From: CAZFHA01 sp964518595
GTDB taxonomy: Bacteria > Bacillota > Clostridia > Saccharofermentanales > Saccharofermentanaceae
DNA: 64,000 nucleotides
Assembly: GCA_964518595.1 (NCBI GenBank)
Contig: CAZFHA010000017.1
Coordinates: 13,955-77,954 of the forward strand
Direction of reading: 5' to 3'
Shown here: positions 52,521 to 60,853 of the stretch, piece by piece
How positions within the stretch are numbered: the stretch's first letter is position 1
Layout: each line of letters opens with the position of its first letter
Made by a program: the position numbers and the translations under genes
The notes under the pieces: generated by a model
Seen by the model: only the letters and a program-made list of their open reading frames with translations
What the model was told of the DNA's origin: nothing
Database searches by the model: none

Positions 52521-53600
52521 ATGTATTATGATGTTTTTGCAGAAATTATGTCTGACCATCCTCAGGTTGCCGTAACCATTACCATGGATCTCAATGCCGG
52601 GCTTCAAGGTAAGAGCAATCATGATAAAATTGTACTGAAAAATCTGATTCGAGAAGCCGTAACTCGCTTAGAAACCCATACCTCTAAAGCTGCGGCCTTA
52701 GAAGCAAGTAAGAAACTTGAGAGTTTGCTGGAAGATCCGCCCAGTAGCTTTGATGCTTCGGGACTGGTTATCTTTGCTTCCGAGAACGTATTAGAACCCG
52801 TCTTTTTGCAATTCCGCCCTGGCAACAAAGTTAAGATTAAAGATCACTTCGCAATTCGCACCTTAATTCGCTCCATGCAGCGTACCGAACACTACTATAT
52901 TCTTGCCATTGCCAAGGATAATGCCCGTTTGTTTGAAGCTGTAAATCTCTACCATATTAATGAAATCAAGAACGATATCTTCCCGCTGGTGAACGATAGT
53001 TTTTTACCTGCTGATAATCTGGAAAAGTCCTTTACTAATGAGAATTACACACGAGAATACTTTAACTTTGTCAATCGTAATCTTGAGAGTATCTATAAAG
53101 AAGCTCCCCTTCCTATTGTCATTGCCGGAACTACGGAGAATTTGCCGATTTTGTCCGGTGTGCTCAAGAATCGCAATGTAATTGCCTCCGTACGTGGTGC
53201 TTTTAATAAGTCAGAGGGTGAGTATATTCAAGAGCTTCACCAACTGGCTGCCCAAGCCGTTAATCAGTACACCGAAAAGCAATTGGTTCACTCTTTGGAG
53301 CAGATTGAAAATGGCCGGGAAAGTGGTTTGGTAGAAAGCGGACTCACGGCGCTGTATCGTTTCTCCCTTAATGCCCAAGTTCAAAAACTTTATCTGAACG
53401 AGGAATATCACTGCCCCGCTAATGTAGAAGACGGACGGGTCATACCCTTGGAGGGTGACGCCGCAGCCGAGGCACAGTATGATGACATCGTATCAGAAAT
53501 TATTTTTAATGTGCTGGCCTTTGGTGGCGAAGTCATATTCTTGCCATCTTTTACCCTTCCCTACTATGAGCCCATGGTAGCCTTGCTACGTTGGATATAG
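52521..53600 (+). CDS. baeRF family 3 protein (predicted ribosome-hibernation/release-factor-like)
   Basis: A 359-residue cytosolic protein. Recognised as the bacterial archaeo-eukaryotic release factor-like group 3 (AOC03-type) from its overall layout: an N-terminal helical segment (KNLIREAVTRLETHTSKAAALEASKKLESLL), an LVIFASENVLEPVFLQF strand, IRSMQRTEHYYILAIAKDNARLFEA, the second domain PIVIAGTTENLPILSGVLKN..IASVRGAFN and a C-terminal eRF1-like part EIIFNVLAFGGEVIFLPSF. No GGQ motif is seen, so peptide release in the usual way is not expected. The start follows GAGGAGG. Alone in its own unit. Confidence 0.75.
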   Translation: MYYDVFAEIMSDHPQVAVTITMDLNAGLQGKSNHDKIVLKNLIREAVTRLETHTSKAAALEASKKLESLLEDPPSSFDASGLVIFASENVLEPVFLQFRPGNKVKIKDHFAIRTLIRSMQRTEHYYILAIAKDNARLFEAVNLYHINEIKNDIFPLVNDSFLPADNLEKSFTNENYTREYFNFVNRNLESIYKEAPLPIVIAGTTENLPILSGVLKNRNVIASVRGAFNKSEGEYIQELHQLAAQAVNQYTEKQLVHSLEQIENGRESGLVESGLTALYRFSLNAQVQKLYLNEEYHCPANVEDGRVIPLEGDAAAEAQYDDIVSEIIFNVLAFGGEVIFLPSFTLPYYEPMVALLRWI

Positions 53601-53627
53601 CTTACGTCTAGCCAGATACATCGGAAA

Positions 53628-53675
53628 GGGCTGACTATTGTCAAGGTGAATTCACACCTTGTCTTTGGTCAGCCC
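53628..53675 (+). other. Hairpin after the baeRF gene, no U tail
   Basis: GGGCTGAC (53628-53635) pairs with GTCAGCCC (53668-53675), and inside it CAAGGTG pairs with CACCTTG. There is no T run behind it. It may stabilise the transcript end, or be an atypical terminator. Confidence 0.45.
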
Positions 53676-53824
53676 AATGCATCTTACGGAATTAGTACAT
53701 GTAAAGAAGCGATGCAGTATATGAAAAAAGTATTAGTATATATCTCTATTCTCGCTCTGCCACAGGCTTTTCATTCTTCTTTCCTAGACAGTCCTAGATG
53801 ATATACTTGTAAAACTTGCACACC

Positions 53825-53998
53825 TCAATGACAACCGCCCTGTTTCCTGCTGGGACAAGATTCCGCCGAACAGCCAGAACACCCAGAGCATCCGCCTTTC
53901 TTGCGATTTTTCACCATTTTTACAATCGCTAATCCCATAAGCAGGGCAAGAATAAGGCAGACTAGAATGGTCGCTGCGTTATCTATAAAAAATTCCAT
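53825..53998 (-). CDS. FeoB-associated Cys-rich membrane protein
   Basis: A 57-residue protein encoded directly behind feoB, one base past its stop. It has a single membrane segment (about 10-28, AATILVCLILALLMGLAIV) and a Cys-rich tail, GGCSGCSGCSAESC and a final GGCH. This matches the FeoB-associated family (PF12669). It probably forms part of the ferrous iron uptake complex. Too small to be seen in a coarse gene scan, but well supported by position and composition. Confidence 0.85.
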   Translation of the reverse strand: MEFFIDNAATILVCLILALLMGLAIVKMVKNRKKGGCSGCSGCSAESCPSRKQGGCH

Positions 53999-53999
53999 A

Positions 54000-56135
54000 T
54001 TACATCACCTCCCCGGGTCGGGTTACCAGTCTGTTAGTTTTTCTGACCGGTCTAATGGCTAAGAAGATAACTATAGCTATAATGACTAGTGCAACCAGAG
54101 GTTCTATCCCCAGAATACTAGCTCCGGCAGCCACACTGCCTAACTGATAAATCAAAAAAGCTACAGTATATGCCAAAGCCGTTTGATACCCCAAGGCAAT
54201 AAGTGTCCACTTAAGACTCTGCATCTCGCGGTGCATGGCCGCAATGGCAGCCAAACAAGGAGCACAAAGCATATTGAAGGCTACAAAGGCGTAAGCGCCG
54301 GACAAAGATACTAACTGAATCAAGCCTTGTCCCGCTAAAGCCTCCGCCTCTTCTGCTCCGCCTAAAAGTACGGCCAAAGTGCTGACCACACTCTCCTTAG
54401 CTACTAATCCGGTTAAGGTAGCCACCGCCATCTGCCAGTTGCCAAAACCTAGCGGTGCAAGAATCGGAGCCATCGCTTTTCCCAGTGCTGCTAACATACT
54501 GTCTTGGGCTTCAACCATAGTAAAGCGAAAATCAAAGTTGCTCAAGAACCAAATCACTGCACTAGATACAAAGATTACCGTTCCAGCCTTGATGATGAAA
54601 GAGCGAGCCTTTTCCCAGACTTGTCTAAAAAGTCCGCGCCAAGCCGGTATGTGGTAAGGGGGAAGTTCCATAACAAAAGGAGCTGTTTCACCGGCAAAGA
54701 GACGAGTCTTTTTCAAAATCAGTCCTGACAAGACAATCATTGCCAAGCCTAAAAAATATACACTGGGAGCTACCCAAGCGGCTCCGCCAAAAAACACCCC
54801 CGCAATTAGGGCAATAACAGGAAGCTTGGCACTGCAAGGAATAAAAGTCGTTACCATGATTGTCATTCTACGATCTTTTTCACTCTCGATGGTTCGACTG
54901 GCCATAATCCCCGGAACACCGCATCCTGAACTAATCAACATGGGAATAAAAGATTTACCGGATAAACCAATTTTGCGGAAAAGCCGATCCATGATGAAAG
55001 CGATCCTCGCCATATAGCCACAATTCTCTAAAATTCCTAAGAGAAAAAATAAAATAATCATCTGGGGAACGAATCCCAGCACAGCACCGACTCCGCCAAT
55101 AATACCATCGACAACCAGACTCTGCAGCCAATCAGCTGTGCCTATTCCTATCAGAAAATCACTTACACCTTGGGAAATATATGTCCCGAAGAGAACATCA
55201 TTCGTCCAATCGGTCACAATTTTTCCCAATGAAGATACGGAAATGAAATAGAGCAACCACATTACCAGTGCAAAGATTGGCAGAGCTAAGAATCGGTTTG
55301 TGACAATCCGGTCAATTTTTTCGGAGAGGGTTATCTTTGATTTCTTTACCTTGACCCCTTCTGCTAAGAGCTCAACCACATAATCATAACGCTGAGAAAT
55401 AATTATGCTCTCTGAATCCTCCTGATAGGCCTCTTCACAGCTCTTGATTATTGCTTCAATGGTGGATAAGTTTTCTGCTGAAAAATCTAATTCTGTCTTT
55501 GCCAGGGGATCTCTTTCGAAAAGCTTGACAGCCCAATAACGCTTCTGAACAGTAGGCGTATTGTTTGGTAAAAGCTTCTCAATGGCTTTCAATGCCTGCT
55601 CAACCTCAGCGGTATAGAATTGTAAAGCCTTGGTAATCCCATAGTCTATATCCAAGCTATCTTGGATTTGAGCTATCAAAGCCGAGAGTCCACTTTTTTT
55701 CAACGCAGAAATCTCAATTACCGGGCAACCTAAAGCCTCAGACAGCGCCTGAACTTCAATGATTTGACCGGTTTTTTCCAGTATATCCATCATATTCAGT
55801 GCAAGTAGAGTGGGCACACCGGTTTCCAAAATTTGCGTTGTCAAATAAAGGTTACGCTCAATATTAGTAGCATCAACCACATTAATAACCAAGTCCGGTT
55901 TCTCCTTAACCAAATAATCACGACTTATAATTTCTTCTGGAGAGTAAGGTGCCAAGGAGTAAACCCCCGGTAAATCTACCAATGAAATCTGTTTGTGATT
56001 CTTTAGTTTTCCCTCTTTTTTCTCAACAGTTACACCGGGCCAATTACCCACTGACTGCGAAGCCCCGGTTAAGGCATTAAATAAAGTTGTTTTACCACTA
56101 TTAGGATTTCCAATTAAGGCAATCTTTCGTTCCAT
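54000..56135 (-). CDS. feoB: Ferrous iron transport protein B
   Basis: Membrane GTPase that imports Fe(II). The N-terminal G domain has GNPNSGKTTLFN (G1), DLPGVYSL (G3) and LNMMD (G4), followed by a GDI helix region and about eight or nine membrane segments with the two Gate motifs including CGVPGIMASRTI and GAVLGFVPQMIILF. Length (711 aa) is normal. Preceded by its own DtxR-like box and by feoA; a small associated gene follows. Confidence 0.97.
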   Translation of the reverse strand: MERKIALIGNPNSGKTTLFNALTGASQSVGNWPGVTVEKKEGKLKNHKQISLVDLPGVYSLAPYSPEEIISRDYLVKEKPDLVINVVDATNIERNLYLTTQILETGVPTLLALNMMDILEKTGQIIEVQALSEALGCPVIEISALKKSGLSALIAQIQDSLDIDYGITKALQFYTAEVEQALKAIEKLLPNNTPTVQKRYWAVKLFERDPLAKTELDFSAENLSTIEAIIKSCEEAYQEDSESIIISQRYDYVVELLAEGVKVKKSKITLSEKIDRIVTNRFLALPIFALVMWLLYFISVSSLGKIVTDWTNDVLFGTYISQGVSDFLIGIGTADWLQSLVVDGIIGGVGAVLGFVPQMIILFFLLGILENCGYMARIAFIMDRLFRKIGLSGKSFIPMLISSGCGVPGIMASRTIESEKDRRMTIMVTTFIPCSAKLPVIALIAGVFFGGAAWVAPSVYFLGLAMIVLSGLILKKTRLFAGETAPFVMELPPYHIPAWRGLFRQVWEKARSFIIKAGTVIFVSSAVIWFLSNFDFRFTMVEAQDSMLAALGKAMAPILAPLGFGNWQMAVATLTGLVAKESVVSTLAVLLGGAEEAEALAGQGLIQLVSLSGAYAFVAFNMLCAPCLAAIAAMHREMQSLKWTLIALGYQTALAYTVAFLIYQLGSVAAGASILGIEPLVALVIIAIVIFLAIRPVRKTNRLVTRPGEVM

Positions 56136-56156
56136 CAGACATCTCCTCGCACACTT

Positions 56157-56173
56157 GTTAGTCTAATCTAACT
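56157..56173. promoter_or_regulatory. DtxR-like iron box before feoB
   Basis: GTTAGTCTAATCTAACT, with arms GTTAG and CTAAC, differs at a single base from the box before feoA. It fits the DtxR/IdeR consensus class (TTAGGTTAG...CTAAC). Lies 22 bases before the feoB start. Confidence 0.6.
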
Positions 56174-56187
56174 TAAAAGCAAAAAAA

Positions 56188-56412
56188 TTATAGTTCCACT
56201 GAGATCATTGCTGCATCAGCCTTGCGTAGGGATAGCTGATATCCGCGGACAGAAATCTCCAAAGGATCCCCCAGAGGAGCCAACTTCTCCACTGTGACTG
56301 ATACGCCTCGAGTAATACCCATATCCATAATCCGCCGCTTCAAAGCACCTTGCCCAGCCAGACCTGAAACTCTCGCAGTCTGTCCCGGCTTAATATCCCT
56401 AAGGGTTAACAT
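56188..56412 (-). CDS. feoA: Ferrous iron transport protein A
   Basis: SH3-like cytosolic helper of FeoB, 74 aa. The typical opening LTLRDIKPGQTARVSGLAG and MDMGITRGVSV segment, and the ISVRGYQLSLRKADA end, are FeoA hallmarks. First gene of the iron uptake unit; the start follows AAGGAGG. Confidence 0.95.
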   Translation of the reverse strand: MLTLRDIKPGQTARVSGLAGQGALKRRIMDMGITRGVSVTVEKLAPLGDPLEISVRGYQLSLRKADAAMISVEL

Positions 56413-56453
56413 GTTGCACCTCCTTGTTTGTGGGGAAACAATAAAATCAAAAA

Positions 56454-56470
56454 TGTTAGTTTAATCTAAC
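56454..56470. promoter_or_regulatory. DtxR-like iron box before feoA
   Basis: GTTAGTTTAATCTAACT, arms GTTAG and CTAAC, is nearly identical to the box at 56157-56173. A DtxR-family regulator, not in this window, would repress the operon when iron is plentiful. Confidence 0.6.
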
Positions 56471-56671
56471 TGCATGTAGATACTTTAGCACTCGGGAAAC
56501 AAAATGTCAAACACTATATCAGCTGTATAGGTATTCACCGAACCCTAGCGTCGTTGACAAGTAAATGATTTTTCTCCATTATAGTAAAGTTACTACATCA
56601 ACAAATCAGATTCACCCTACAAATACTTTGATAAAGCTACTATCTTAATGTGTGGAGGCATTGAGCCGGTT

Positions 56672-58039
56672 ATGAATGCAGAAATTGCCCTTTTATATAC
56701 CTTCTTTTATACTTTAGTTTTTGATTTTCTGGTAGCTCCCATCGGTTATTGGGGTATTTGTTGGCTAACTGGAATTAAATTTGAATTTCGCAAAATGCTA
56801 TTGGTGATGGCTCCTCTTGCTGTACTCTTTGCCGCTCTCACCAGCTATACCAGCCTCTTTTTAACGGGCTATACATTTGATCTAGCTATGATAGCTCTTA
56901 GTTATTTCAGCACCTTAGCCCACATGTTTGGAATATATTTGCTTTACAGAAGCAAGTTGTCCACCCTTTTTATAGCTACCAGTATTATTACCTTTATAGC
57001 TGAATTTATTACCACCGCTTTCGACCCTATTGTTCGCTATGTTATGAGTCTCAACCTGACTCCTATATTTCAACTTATTAGCTCTCTGGTCTTTAATTTT
57101 TTGGGTGTTCCTCTACTTTTTTTTCTGGTCATTTTTCTTTTGAAAAAAATTCATTTTGATAAACTGCTGAGAAGCTACTTGAATGGTGTAAACACCAAAA
57201 AAATCCTGATTGTCCTCTGTATTATTTTCCCTGCACTAAAAAATAAAACCAATTTGGTCAACCAATTTTGGCCAATAAATTTTCTCAATAGCTCAGCTTT
57301 ATGGGCTATTATATTATTGGTGGTTCAGCTTGGGGTCATTTATTACCTAAGTGCCAAAAACCGAAACGAACAAAAGATTAAGGGACTACAAGCAACGGTA
57401 CTGCAACAAGAGCTATACGTGCAAGAGCTGGAAAATATACAGCAGAATATGCGTATCTTCCGTCACAACTACAAAAACATGTTGGCTGGTATCTATTTGC
57501 AAGCCCAAGAAGGGCAGCTAGAAGCGGTGAGTAATTTCGTTCATGAGGCTGTCTTAGACTTTGACTTGAGAATTGACCGTAATCTTCGTCAAAAAGAGCA
57601 GCTAAGTAACATAAAGATCTTAGAACTCAAAAGCCTTTTCTTTACCAAGTTGGCACTTATTGAGCAAAAAGGTATTCTCCTTTCCTTTGAAGTGCTCCAT
57701 CCACTGGAGAAAGTAGCTATGGGCATCACCGATCTACTAACTTGTCTTGGTATTCTCATTGATAATAGTATTGAAGCCGCAGAAAAAACTGACCGACCTG
57801 CACTCTCTATTTTGGTAAGCAGTCAGCCGAGCTGTGTTAGTTTTATCATTCGCAATTCAATCAGTGAAAAGGTTGATTGCAAAAAAATCTATGAGGTTGG
57901 ATACTCTACTAAAGGCGACCAAAGAGGTTTAGGTCTTTTCAGCTATCAACAGCTCTTAAAAGAATACCCGCAAGTACTAACCGCTACCCGCTGCAGTGAT
58001 GAAGAATTTGTTCAAGAATTTAAAATAATGGATGTGTAA
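56672..58039 (+). CDS. AgrC-like GHKL sensor histidine kinase
   Basis: Membrane sensor with about six hydrophobic segments in residues 1-220, then a coiled dimerisation helix with FRHNYKNMLAG (phospho-His) and an intact GHKL ATPase: LGILIDNSIEAAEK (N-box) and GYSTKGDQRGLGLF (Gly-rich lid). About 455 aa. The start is uncertain: the ATG after GTGGAGG (spacing about 13) gives MNAEIALLY; an ATG 24 bases upstream would include the ribosome site. It ends one base before the LytTR gene, forming a two-component pair. Confidence 0.9.
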   Translation: MNAEIALLYTFFYTLVFDFLVAPIGYWGICWLTGIKFEFRKMLLVMAPLAVLFAALTSYTSLFLTGYTFDLAMIALSYFSTLAHMFGIYLLYRSKLSTLFIATSIITFIAEFITTAFDPIVRYVMSLNLTPIFQLISSLVFNFLGVPLLFFLVIFLLKKIHFDKLLRSYLNGVNTKKILIVLCIIFPALKNKTNLVNQFWPINFLNSSALWAIILLVVQLGVIYYLSAKNRNEQKIKGLQATVLQQELYVQELENIQQNMRIFRHNYKNMLAGIYLQAQEGQLEAVSNFVHEAVLDFDLRIDRNLRQKEQLSNIKILELKSLFFTKLALIEQKGILLSFEVLHPLEKVAMGITDLLTCLGILIDNSIEAAEKTDRPALSILVSSQPSCVSFIIRNSISEKVDCKKIYEVGYSTKGDQRGLGLFSYQQLLKEYPQVLTATRCSDEEFVQEFKIMDV

Positions 58040-58040
58040 A

Positions 58041-58793
58041 ATGCTACCAATATATGTATGTGATGATGATCCCAAAATTCTAAAGGCCTTTGAACAGCAA
58101 ATTACAAATCATCTCTTAATTAATGAGTATGATTTGAAGGTAAGGATGAGCACAACAAAACCGGAAGATCTATTAGCCGCTGTCAAGAAGGATAGCTGCC
58201 GAGGAATATATTTTCTGGATGTTAATTTAGGTCAGGAAGAAATGGATGGTTTCCAACTGGGAATGGAGCTGCGAAAGCTTGATGCCAGAGGGTTTATTGT
58301 CTATACCACCGCCTATGAAAATTTTGCCTTCAAGACCTTTCAATATCATATTGAGGCCTTAGACTACATTGTTAAAAATACCGTTGAAAACACAAGTGCT
58401 CATCTGCGACGTTGTTTAGACACAATTGTTAACCGACTTTCTATTGAGGCAACAGAACAAGAAAAGGAAATTTTTACTATCAAACTGATTGATACAATCA
58501 AGTATATTGACATATCTGATATTTATTACTTTGAAACTTCAGCAGGAACGCATCGGATAACTCTATATACCAAGGAAGAAAAAATTGAATTTTTAGGAAG
58601 TCTACAGGAAATTGAAAAAAATCTGGGGACAGGGTTCCTTCGGAGTCACCGCTCCTATCTAGTTAATACCGCTAAGATCAGCAAACTCGATACGAAAAAA
58701 AACCAAATCAGCTTACACAATGGTCATACCTGCCTCTTATCCAGAGCTATGCGTAAGCGGTTACTAGAACTTTTAAAGCAAGGAGAAACATAA
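58041..58793 (+). CDS. LytTR-family response regulator
   Basis: Partner of the sensor just upstream. Receiver domain (1-125) with IYVCDDDPKIL (acidic pocket), YFLDVNLG (phospho-Asp) and the Lys later, followed by a LytTR DNA-binding domain (about 145-250) with YFETSAGTHRI, GFLRSHRSYLVN and LSRAMRKRL. Such regulators bind direct repeats spaced by one 21-base period. A perfect site of this kind lies four bases behind its own stop. A shortened copy of part of this gene is found at 59137-59238. Confidence 0.93.
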   Translation: MLPIYVCDDDPKILKAFEQQITNHLLINEYDLKVRMSTTKPEDLLAAVKKDSCRGIYFLDVNLGQEEMDGFQLGMELRKLDARGFIVYTTAYENFAFKTFQYHIEALDYIVKNTVENTSAHLRRCLDTIVNRLSIEATEQEKEIFTIKLIDTIKYIDISDIYYFETSAGTHRITLYTKEEKIEFLGSLQEIEKNLGTGFLRSHRSYLVNTAKISKLDTKKNQISLHNGHTCLLSRAMRKRLLELLKQGET

Positions 58794-58796
58794 TTT

Positions 58797-58829
58797 ACCA
58801 TTTGGGCAGTTATTTTGACCATTTAGGCA
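58797..58829 (+). promoter_or_regulatory. LytTR-type direct-repeat operator
   Basis: ACCATTTGGGCA (58797-58808) is repeated as ACCATTTAGGCA (58818-58829) with an exact 21-base period, the geometry used by AgrA/ComE/BlpR-type LytTR proteins. The unit is close to BlpR-like sites (ACCATTC-type). It sits directly behind the LytTR gene and in front of the small glycine-rich membrane protein; a possible minus-10 TAGACT is near 58858. Confidence 0.65.
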
Positions 58830-58913
58830 TCCCTCAAAAAAGAAGCCACATTTTTGTTAGACTGCAATTATGGATTACAGCTTTCCATGATTTAATTTAA
58901 TGAGGTGGTGGTT

Positions 58914-59135
58914 ATGATGGAAGAAAAAAACAAAAACAATCTAAGGGAAGAAAAAGGTCAAAAGAAAGATCAAAAAGAAGTTAAGACGTATATGCTTGAG
59001 GGCATGATTGCAGGCATGATTGTCGGATCATTAGTTGCTTTTCTAATTGATTCAACAGGAAGATATATACCATATGGTGTTTCTCTAGGAATGATTTTTG
59101 GATTAGCCATTGGATTAGCAATCAGGAAAAAATAA
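58914..59135 (+). CDS. Small glycine-rich membrane protein, LytTR target candidate
   Basis: About 73 residues. A charged N-terminus (KNKNNLREEKGQKKDQKE) leads to YMLEGMIAGMIVGSLVAFL, a short loop, YGVSLGMIFGLAIGLAI and RKK. Two hairpin-like membrane segments with repeated Gly at four-residue steps resemble glycine zippers. The GAGGTGGTGG ribosome site decides the start. A module of the same layout forms the C-terminus of the gene at 59612. Similar small proteins next to LytTR regulators occur in Clostridia (from memory); function unknown. Confidence 0.7.
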   Translation: MMEEKNKNNLREEKGQKKDQKEVKTYMLEGMIAGMIVGSLVAFLIDSTGRYIPYGVSLGMIFGLAIGLAIRKK

Positions 59136-59136
59136 A

Positions 59137-59238
59137 TGTTAAATCTACTATTGAAAACACAAGTGCTCATCTGCGGCGTTGTTTAGCCACAACTGTTAAC
59201 CGACTTTCTGGGGACAGGGTTTCTTCGGAGTCACCGCT
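59137..59238 (+). pseudogene. Truncated duplicate of the LytTR gene, internally deleted
   Basis: 59151-59209 matches 58384-58442 at 56 of 59 bases; weaker similarity reaches back to 59137. The next 32 bases (59207-59238) match 58622-58653 at 31 of 32. The two parts join at a shared TCT, so about 180 bases of the parent gene are missing here. No open reading frame is left. Relic of a second regulator copy. Confidence 0.9.
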
Positions 59239-59508
59239 ACAGCCCTAGAAATTATCAACACACTACTATTCCTAATTCTATTCTTTACGCAACTAATCGG
59301 TGCGCTGCCTAAAGTAGATAATACTTCAGTTACCTTGGTCAAGCCAGCAATAACAATTGCTCTCACAGGATCTATTATTTCCAGACTGAACACTGCCGAT
59401 AAGCCACCTTATAAAGCCGTGGACAAGGTAAGTTTAGCAGCTGGTTTTCTTATGATGTTAACAGCACTAGCCACTTTTTCATTATATATTCTGCGGGCAT
59501 TTTTTTGA
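59239..59508 (+). pseudogene. 3' remnant of a membrane protein gene
   Basis: An open frame without any start codon, beginning near ALEIINTLLFLILFFTQ, with Lys-Pro-Ala-Ile and ending LATFSLYILRAFF and a TGA at 59508. It encodes two clear hydrophobic segments. It is joined directly to the LytTR relic, so a deletion or recombination removed its front. The original gene is not recognised. Confidence 0.65.
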
Positions 59509-59611
59509 CCTTTAAGCTTCGGACATAAATCTACAATAAGAACTTTACAACTAAACCCTTAACTCACGTGGTTTACCAATCGCTTGATAATTAAGAAGGA
59601 GGCCTAGACCT

Positions 59612-60178
59612 ATGACATTGGAATTATATTTCTCATCTTTGTATTATTATATGATTGCACCAGCTATCTACCTCTTATTCTGGCTGCTGTTTACCCTTAT
59701 AAAGCCACTCGGTCTTTGTCGCTGGTTTTTACGAACTGCCACTGCAAGATCAAAACAAGATGTTAAAGGGGTTACCAAACAACAACTACGCCCTCTGTAT
59801 CGTTTTTGCAGTCTATTTCTTTTTATAGCTTTTTTGCTTTCTTTAGGCTTTGGGCTCATTTTTGCGTCCAGCGGTCCACCCAAAGACACCAAAGAATTTT
59901 TAAGCAGCATAATTTATTTGCTCACGTTTGGCTATGCCTGTTTGCTTTCAATCTGGTCTAAAGCTGCTCAGCTAGGTCAGTCTGTTTTACCTGATGCCAA
60001 GGAAAAAAACGGGTCAAATTATTTACTTGAGTACACAGTTGTTGGCTTTACATTTGGTATTGTTTTTGGACAAGTCGTAGTTGGAGATATTGCACTAGGT
60101 TTTTGTATTGGTCTATTTCTGGGCTCTTTGATTGGAATCAGTATCCCTAAGCCGGCTAAGGGAAGCAAAGCATCTTAA
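59612..60178 (+). CDS. Membrane protein of unknown family, paralog with glycine-rich C-terminal module
   Basis: 188 residues. The N-terminal half, LELYFSSLYYYMIAPAIYLL to SSGPPKDTKEF, is clearly a paralog of the protein at 60915 (ELYFSSLYYFMIAPAMYFLL, KPLGICRWFL, TKQQL-PLYR). The last 50 residues (YLLEYTVVGFTFGIVFG... to ISIPK) repeat the glycine-rich two-segment pattern of the small protein at 58914, which begins YMLEGMIAGM. So the protein looks like a fusion of the two neighbouring types. Good AAGGAGG ribosome site. Function unknown; likely part of the same LytTR locus. Confidence 0.72.
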   Translation: MTLELYFSSLYYYMIAPAIYLLFWLLFTLIKPLGLCRWFLRTATARSKQDVKGVTKQQLRPLYRFCSLFLFIAFLLSLGFGLIFASSGPPKDTKEFLSSIIYLLTFGYACLLSIWSKAAQLGQSVLPDAKEKNGSNYLLEYTVVGFTFGIVFGQVVVGDIALGFCIGLFLGSLIGISIPKPAKGSKAS

Positions 60179-60197
60179 AAATTAAAAATCAATTGCT

Positions 60198-60250
60198 AAA
60201 TATATCTAACACCCTTTTGCTATAATGGTGTTGGATATATTTTTATTTTG
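60198..60250 (+). terminator. Long-stem terminator with internal TATAAT
   Basis: AAATATATCTAACACC (60198-60213) pairs with GGTGTTGGATATATTT (60227-60242), sixteen pairs with one G-U, and is followed by TTTATTTT. It ends the gene before it. The loop contains TATAAT (60221-60226), which can also be the minus-10 of the next gene that starts 25 bases downstream. Confidence 0.7.
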
Positions 60251-60267
60251 AGAGGAGCTATTCTGCT

Positions 60268-60735
60268 ATGTCACATAGAGTCGATTTTCACAATATCTCT
60301 ACGGCAGGCCTCGAATCATCTCCGGTTGCGGCTGGACTTGCAGGGCTACGAGCCAATGAAGCCCGCTATCTCATGAATAAATACAATCACCCTCTAGTCT
60401 TTTCTCCTATTTATGAGAGCCCAGAAATTTTGCAGTATGTGAATCATATTCTACTTCAAGAGCGTAAAATCCTTCTTTCTGCTCAACCTCTAGAGGTTGC
60501 ACAATTCACTGTATCGAATATAAAAATGACTTATATCGTATACCAAGATGGCCTTATACTGAATGTTATGTACAGTTTAGATGATCCCAAAAAACGTGCA
60601 GTAGGCTTTAAACTGACAGAGGGAATGGAAATTCCTACTGAGTTAGCAGAAAAATTTAAGTTTGCCCGGCAAAAATCTAAACTAGCCGGTACTATTCGTG
60701 GGAGTTTTTTTATCATCAGGGAAGAATATGAATAG
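60268..60735 (+). CDS. Unknown cytosolic protein, 155 aa
   Basis: Soluble, no signal peptide or membrane segment. It opens SHRVDFHNISTAGLESS and has a central beta-rich part, SNIKMTYIVYQDGLILNVMYSLDD. I do not recognise the family. A strong GAGAGGAGC ribosome site supports translation. It sits between the two membrane paralogs, so a link to them is possible. Confidence 0.6.
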   Translation: MSHRVDFHNISTAGLESSPVAAGLAGLRANEARYLMNKYNHPLVFSPIYESPEILQYVNHILLQERKILLSAQPLEVAQFTVSNIKMTYIVYQDGLILNVMYSLDDPKKRAVGFKLTEGMEIPTELAEKFKFARQKSKLAGTIRGSFFIIREEYE

Positions 60736-60853
60736 CCAAAACCTACGTAACAAACAGTTACGCTTATAGCATAGCGGGCAACTCTCATTTTAGTCTCGCC
60801 TCCAGAAAACTTTACTTTTAGGGAATTGTGTTGCAAACTATCATTCTAGTACC

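Noticed and set aside
53712..53801. Micro-ORF MQYMKKVLVYISILALPQAF and on, about 29 codons on plus
   Set aside because: It looks like a small exported peptide but has only a weak GAAG upstream and no conserved context; not supported enough to call.
59196..59393. Open frame on minus across the LytTR relic
   Set aside because: It is a shadow of the relic and of the membrane remnant with no ribosome site.
59487..59519. Second LytTR-type repeat before the gene at 59612 (ACCTTTAAGCTT)
   Set aside because: Only one half is partly similar; the position 21 bases upstream (TATTCTGCGGGC) does not match.
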